DNA of 64,000 nucleotides from Schleiferiaceae bacterium (GTDB taxonomy: Bacteria > Bacteroidota > Bacteroidia > Flavobacteriales > Schleiferiaceae), in NCBI GenBank assembly GCA_018401735.1, contig JAGYKI010000011.1:36941-100940 (forward strand), read 5' to 3'. The stretch's first letter is position 1. Each line of letters begins with the position of its first letter. The position numbers and the translations under genes are program-made. A model generated the notes under the pieces. The model was not told the origin of the DNA. It made no database searches and saw nothing but the letters and a program-made list of their open reading frames with translations. Positions 59,944 through 64,000 of the stretch are shown piece by piece.

Positions 59944-62358
59944 TTAAAACTGCGCTCGAACTCCAAGAATAAAATTTCGCCCCGCGGCTACTAAACCACT
60001 ACTGTAAGGGCGGTAGCGTTGATCGGTGATGTTTTCTACTCCGGCATTAATGCTCCAGCTTTCATTAAGCTGATAGCTGCTTTTAAAATTTAAGGTGTAC
60101 CAGCTTGGTGAGTAAACTTCCCCGTTTTCGTCTAATTGATAGATATAGGCTTTACCTCGTTCTTCAAAATTTAAATCTTCGGCTTTTACCGCTCCGCTAT
60201 ACTGTAAATTGAGCTCTAAACGCAAGGCTTTCTCTTCAAAACTTAAACGGCTAATTCCAAACATGGGTGCGGCATGGCGCGATGGACCGACATTGCCCTC
60301 TTGATCTTCTTCTTGCCCTTTTTGCCAGTTAAAAGAGTTGCGTAAAACGAAATGATTGTCAATTTGCCAATCCAGCCCCAGCTGAAAACCATAAACATTG
60401 GCACTAGCAGCATTTTGCACCGATTGTACTTGACTTAATTCGCCGTTGTATAAAATGCTATCAACGCCATTTAAAAGATCAGGACGACGCAGCATTGCTT
60501 GGTCTAAATACGTGTAATAAGCACTAAGGTCTAGTTTTAGGCTTTCGCCTAGAAGCGTAGAAAGACCGAACTCGGCATTATAAGCATATTCTGCTTTTAA
60601 GTTAGGATTGGGCACCACTACAATGGCATCGCCGGAATCAAAGACTTTTCCAAGGTCATCTACATTAGGCGCACGGAAAGCACTACCGAAATTAAGGCGC
60701 CATTTCCAAGCTTCGGAAGGACGATAAACAAAACCTAGGCTTCCTGTTAAGTTACCCGTGCTTAAACTGCTTTCGCGGAAGGTTAAGGGATAAAAATCGA
60801 GATTCTCACTAAAATCGCTGTTTACTATAAATTGATTGTAGCGCAAGCCTAACTGAGAAGTGAATTTCTCATTCAACTCCCACTCATGATTTATATAGGC
60901 GGCATAGGACTGCCAATTGGCTTGAGGATAGCGGTTGGCAGCATCGGCGATATTGCCAGTAACAATATTTTCTACAATACCACTCGATTGCACATCATTA
61001 TACACTGCCTCTATGCCATAAAATATTTTATGACGGAGACTCAGTCTTTTCAGTATATCCAAATTTAAGGAGTAAGCACGCACATTCTCTGTTTTCTTAA
61101 ATAAATCAGGGCTTTGAAAATCACGATCATTACGGCTTTCCTCAAAACTCTGCTGAGCCAAGCGTAGAGTGCTTTTATCCGCCATTAAAGTTTTCTTCCG
61201 ATAATTAACTTCCAATTTATTCATTAACCAAACTTGCGGACCATAATACCATTCGGCTGCACGTGGCATAGCATTTCTCGTTCTGATTAAGCGGTCTAAA
61301 CGATCGTAATTGCTAGTGGTAGAATAGTGCAAGGCATACTCAAAATCCCAATTAGCATTAGGTTTAAAGAGTAATTTTTGGAGTGTATTAAATTGCTCAA
61401 AGCCCGTGTTTAATTGCAGTTCGGGATCCGTGTTGCGCACCACGCGATCCATAGTATCAATCCGCTGCACGGACCAAGGTCTTAGTAATTCATCGGAACC
61501 CTGGGAGCCCATGCGTAAATCACCGTAATTTGAATAGCTAAAACTTGCGCGATACGCCCACTTTTGCCAGCCCACATTTATATCGAAATGCTGACTGCGC
61601 TCTTGGTTGGCAGAAGCGAAGCGACTATAAGCAGAGCCCTTTACCAAAGTATTGGTATCTTGGCTTAGCTGAGGTTTTAAGGTGCTAAAACTCATCACCC
61701 CACCAATGGCATCAGAGCCATAAATTACCGAACCTGGCCCGAAATAGATTTCGGTGCGCTCAATGGCAAATGGATCTAAGGAAATCACCTGCTGTAAGTT
61801 CCCTGAGCGGAAGATGGCATTATTCATACGAATACCGTCTACCGCAATAAGCAATCGATTGGTTGCAAAACCTCTAATCATTGGGCTACCACCACCTTGC
61901 TGACTTTTCTGAATAAATACTTCGCCACTGCTTCCTAAAAGGTCGGCACTAGTTTGGGGATTATTAAAATAGATGTCCTTAGTTTTTAGGGTCTTTATAT
62001 TTAGGGGTAATTCCCGTGAAGATTGACTCCAACGCGTGGCAGAAACTACTACTTGATCGAGAGCTAAAACTTCGGCGATTAGGCCAACCTTAAAATTCTG
62101 TGCCTTTAATTCGGCGTAGCTTAAACTTTTAGGGATGTACCCCAGGGAATAAATTTGAATGGACTTTTCCCCGCGTAAAGGATCAATATTAACCACACCT
62201 TGATCATTGGTGATAAGGCTATTTAATCGATCTGTTTCGATGGAGACAGTGGCTCTTTCTAGAGGTTGTCCTTCCTCCGCATCATATACGAGAAGGTTCT
62301 GGGCATAAGCGCCCAAGCTTAGCAGGCTCATTACTGCTAAGCATATAATTTTTTTCAT
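59944..62358 (-). CDS. TonB-dependent receptor, haem/haemoprotein-type signature
   Basis: Signal peptide MKKIICLAVMSLLSLGAYA-Q. Carboxypeptidase-regulatory-like domain (residues about 22-105; YDAEEGQPLERATVSIETDR). Plug with LDQVVVSATRWSQSS, GGGSPMIRGFATNRLLIAVD then GIRMNNAIFRSGNLQQVISL. That phrase is the haem/haemoglobin receptor type. The barrel fills the rest, ending in a C-terminal Phe (ILGVRAQF). 804 residues. It pairs with a small secreted gene 38 bases upstream on the same strand. Haem is a guess from the plug motif, not proven. Confidence 0.88.
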   Translation of the reverse strand: MKKIICLAVMSLLSLGAYAQNLLVYDAEEGQPLERATVSIETDRLNSLITNDQGVVNIDPLRGEKSIQIYSLGYIPKSLSYAELKAQNFKVGLIAEVLALDQVVVSATRWSQSSRELPLNIKTLKTKDIYFNNPQTSADLLGSSGEVFIQKSQQGGGSPMIRGFATNRLLIAVDGIRMNNAIFRSGNLQQVISLDPFAIERTEIYFGPGSVIYGSDAIGGVMSFSTLKPQLSQDTNTLVKGSAYSRFASANQERSQHFDINVGWQKWAYRASFSYSNYGDLRMGSQGSDELLRPWSVQRIDTMDRVVRNTDPELQLNTGFEQFNTLQKLLFKPNANWDFEYALHYSTTSNYDRLDRLIRTRNAMPRAAEWYYGPQVWLMNKLEVNYRKKTLMADKSTLRLAQQSFEESRNDRDFQSPDLFKKTENVRAYSLNLDILKRLSLRHKIFYGIEAVYNDVQSSGIVENIVTGNIADAANRYPQANWQSYAAYINHEWELNEKFTSQLGLRYNQFIVNSDFSENLDFYPLTFRESSLSTGNLTGSLGFVYRPSEAWKWRLNFGSAFRAPNVDDLGKVFDSGDAIVVVPNPNLKAEYAYNAEFGLSTLLGESLKLDLSAYYTYLDQAMLRRPDLLNGVDSILYNGELSQVQSVQNAASANVYGFQLGLDWQIDNHFVLRNSFNWQKGQEEDQEGNVGPSRHAAPMFGISRLSFEEKALRLELNLQYSGAVKAEDLNFEERGKAYIYQLDENGEVYSPSWYTLNFKSSYQLNESWSINAGVENITDQRYRPYSSGLVAAGRNFILGVRAQF

Positions 62359-62396
62359 GTGAAATGTTTTTAAATGAATTTGATTTTAATCAGTAG

Positions 62397-62930
62397 TCAT
62401 TTAAAACTTGGTGGAGGAGGGGAGTCGATGCCAAGGAAAGGCTGGCATATTTTAACTTGACCATCATTTGGATAGTCATCTGCGGAAGCGAAAAGAGCAG
62501 AAGAGAAGCTTAGATTAGCGAGGTATTTATAAAGTTTATCTAGGCCAATGCTAGGCTTGTCCCTTAAAGGTTCGTTTTTGTTTTGATGCAACATTTGATG
62601 GAAACGTTTTTCCAGCTGCGATTCTTCATGATCCCACCAAGCCCAGGCAATTAGGCTCTCGCCTTTTTGCTCTATTTTGTATACATCGTATTTCTTTTTG
62701 TCAAGGTAAAATTCGTCGTCGCCATCCCAGTCTAAATCCATAAACTCCTTTGGGCTAAAACTAAATTTTTCTAAATCCTCAAATTTCAAGGTGGCATTAA
62801 AATGCTGTTTCACCGTTTTTTTATGGGCAATTTGTCTTTGCTTAAAGCAGATGATATTAGTGAAATAGGGCGCCATTAGACTGAGGCCTAGTAAGAGAGC
62901 TAAGAAATATTTGGGCTTTAATCGACGCAT
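62397..62930 (-). CDS. Small exported protein upstream of the TonB receptor, unknown function
   Basis: 177 residues with an N-terminal hydrophobic segment (YFLALLLGLSLMAPYFTNII) that may be an anchor or signal. The middle is rich in Asp, Glu and Trp (DLDWDGDDEFYLDKKKYDVY, AWAWWDHEESQLEKRFHQML) and the end is IDSPPPPSFK. It resembles the small partner proteins found before TonB receptors in Bacteroidota, but I know no function. It has a consensus promoter and is transcribed with the receptor. Confidence 0.7.
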   Translation of the reverse strand: MRRLKPKYFLALLLGLSLMAPYFTNIICFKQRQIAHKKTVKQHFNATLKFEDLEKFSFSPKEFMDLDWDGDDEFYLDKKKYDVYKIEQKGESLIAWAWWDHEESQLEKRFHQMLHQNKNEPLRDKPSIGLDKLYKYLANLSFSSALFASADDYPNDGQVKICQPFLGIDSPPPPSFK

Positions 62931-62941
62931 TCTATAGGCTG

Positions 62942-62972
62942 CAAAGATAGTAGTGAAAGGACATGAAGCAAA
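62942..62972 (-). promoter_or_regulatory. Consensus promoter of the small exported protein/TonB receptor operon
   Basis: On the minus strand TTTG (62969-62972), exactly 19 bases, then TATCTTTG (62942-62949), 11 bases before the ATG. It interleaves with the plus-strand -7 box of the DMT gene. Confidence 0.75.
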
Positions 62973-62975
62973 TGA

Positions 62976-62983
62976 TACCTTTG
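62976..62983 (+). promoter_or_regulatory. -7 box for the DMT transporter gene
   Basis: TACCTTTG, a perfect TAnnTTTG, only four bases before the ATG at 62988. If used, the message is nearly leaderless. It overlaps the divergent operon's promoter region. Confidence 0.45.
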
Positions 62984-62987
62984 GCGC

Positions 62988-63914
62988 ATGAAGGAAAACA
63001 CCATTGGTCCGCTAAAGGCTTGGACCCTTTTTATTCTGTTAGCCCTTACTTGGGGCAGTTCATTTATTTTAATGAAGAGAGGGTTAGAGAGTTTTAGCTA
63101 CGGGCAAATTGGCTTCATACGTATTGCAACCGCCTGGCTATTTACGCTTTTGGTAGCTTTAAATCGTTTTAAGAAATACGAGCGGAAGTATTTGTGGGCT
63201 TTGGTGGCAGTTGGTTTTTTCGGAAATGGAATTCCTTATGTTTTATTCCCGCTGGCCGTTACAAAGTTAGATTCATCCTTGGTCGGGATCCTTAATTCTT
63301 TAGTACCCCTTTTCACTTTGATGATCGGTTTAATTTGGTTTAAGATTAAAGTTTCGTGGATTGGGGCATTGGGTATTGCCGCCGGTTTTGCCGGCGCTTT
63401 GTGGCTGCTACTGCCCGATTTGCAAGTGGATTTCGATCGTTTGTCATATGGGATATATCCTATAATTGCCACCGTCTGCTATGCGATAAGCATTAATGTA
63501 ATTAATACCAAATTGACTGGCTTGGATGCCTTGTCTATTCCCCTTCTTAGTTTAACCGCCGTAGGTCCTTTGGCTTTGGGTTATTTATTTACCACCGATT
63601 TTCTTGAGGTGATGCAATCTGCGCCAGCAGCTTGGGTAAGCTTAGGTTATATTTCGATTTTAGGAATTGTAGGCAGTAGTTTGGCAATTATCGTATTTAA
63701 TATTCTCATAAAGGGAACCAATTCGCTATTTGCGGCGAGTGTAACTTATGCCATTCCTTTGGTAGCGCTATTATGGGGCGTTTGGGACGGAGAAAGCATT
63801 GGCCCTGAGCATTTGGGCGGCATGCTTTGCATTTTAGCCGGCGTTTATTTAGTGAACTTTAAGGGCAGTCCAGCGGATAGGATTCGTAAAAAGAAGCTTA
63901 GAAAAGAAGCATAA
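62988..63914 (+). CDS. DMT-family (EamA) transporter
   Basis: Ten hydrophobic segments in two EamA halves. Helix 1 is AWTLFILLALTWGSSFILMK, the mid region has GIAAGFAGALWLLLPDLQ, the second half starts near YPIIATVCYAISINVI, and it ends LCILAGVYLVNFKGSPADRI. 308 residues. DMT proteins export metabolites or amino acids; the substrate is unknown. A terminator follows. Confidence 0.92.
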   Translation: MKENTIGPLKAWTLFILLALTWGSSFILMKRGLESFSYGQIGFIRIATAWLFTLLVALNRFKKYERKYLWALVAVGFFGNGIPYVLFPLAVTKLDSSLVGILNSLVPLFTLMIGLIWFKIKVSWIGALGIAAGFAGALWLLLPDLQVDFDRLSYGIYPIIATVCYAISINVINTKLTGLDALSIPLLSLTAVGPLALGYLFTTDFLEVMQSAPAAWVSLGYISILGIVGSSLAIIVFNILIKGTNSLFAASVTYAIPLVALLWGVWDGESIGPEHLGGMLCILAGVYLVNFKGSPADRIRKKKLRKEA

Positions 63915-63917
63915 AAA

Positions 63918-63946
63918 AAGCCACCCCGAGAGGTGGCTTAAATTTT
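63918..63946 (+). terminator. Terminator of the DMT transporter gene
   Basis: AAGCCACC / GGTGGCTT stem with loop CCGAGA (63918-63939), with A-rich sequence before and AAATTTTAA after, so it could work in both directions. Confidence 0.8.
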
Positions 63947-63965
63947 AATAAAGCGAAATACTATT

Positions 63966-64000
63966 TAACGTGAATTCGACGTAAAATCAGGCCTCAGACC
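63966..64000 (+). repeat. Modular inverted-repeat element, copy 5 (left end only, cut by window end)
   Basis: TAACGTGAATTCGACGTAAA followed by ATCAGGCCTCAGACC matches the A end of copies 1 and 3 exactly. The rest lies beyond the window. Confidence 0.85.

Overview
The window comes from a Bacteroidota chromosome, most likely order Flavobacteriales. The evidence is the gliding genes gldD and gldE in the order mutY-ssb-gldE-gldD, type IX secretion C-terminal domains, TonB-dependent receptors with carboxypeptidase-like N-domains, a GT3 glycogen synthase, a 29-residue AURKAIP1/COX24-like basic peptide, and the Bacteroidota promoter pattern TTTG-N19-TAnnTTTG upstream of several genes. I cannot name the genus. 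No prophage, transposase, CRISPR array or rRNA was seen.

Layout. 1-10.2 kb: core metabolism (thyA truncated by the window edge, glycogen synthase, CNT nucleoside transporter, bifunctional nuclease, etfA/etfB, pdhB, membrane pyrophosphatase). 10.6-19 kb: deoxynucleoside kinase, secreted protein, GH3-like enzyme, DUF2797, flippase-like protein, queuosine-precursor transporter, sppA, then folK overlapping a second deoxynucleoside kinase. 19-24.5 kb: OmpA/TSP3 porin, TrmH-like methyltransferase, mutS with an apparent one-base frameshift, tRNA-Gly(GCC) and tRNA-Leu(UAA). 24.5-31.3 kb: the most accessory-looking part, with a single-domain response regulator, a membrane protein that has a histidine-kinase-like dimerisation helix but no ATPase domain, and a 1529-residue secreted protein built of 20 tandem repeats. 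31.3-39.5 kb: formyl-THF cyclo-ligase, waaA, then an aminotransferase-ugd-UXS-galE-rfbB sugar-nucleotide operon. 39.6-51.4 kb: M16 protease, LytS/LytTR-type two-component pair, TonB receptor, S9 peptidase, OmpA lipoprotein, RNase G, tiny ribosomal-type peptide, TPR protein, HU. 51.5-64 kb: mutY-ssb-gldE-gldD-DUF2007, ctaA, GT39-like protein, a GH16-like enzyme with a fibre-tail-like protein, a haem-type TonB receptor with a small partner, and a DMT exporter.

The main non-genic discovery is a family of intergenic elements with imperfect ~33 bp terminal inverted repeats and two interchangeable internal hairpin modules. Four copies are full-length, one is cut by the window end, and there is a solo right-end remnant. 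All lie in the same orientation and mostly downstream of genes. They look like a MITE-like or REP-like family that evolves by gain or loss of modules.

The genes fit together as an aerobic, polymer-using surface-active bacterium: glycogen storage, pyruvate dehydrogenase and ETF feeding respiration (haem A synthase), PPi-driven ion pumping, LPS and capsule sugar synthesis, and an outer membrane rich in OmpA, TonB and T9SS cargo.
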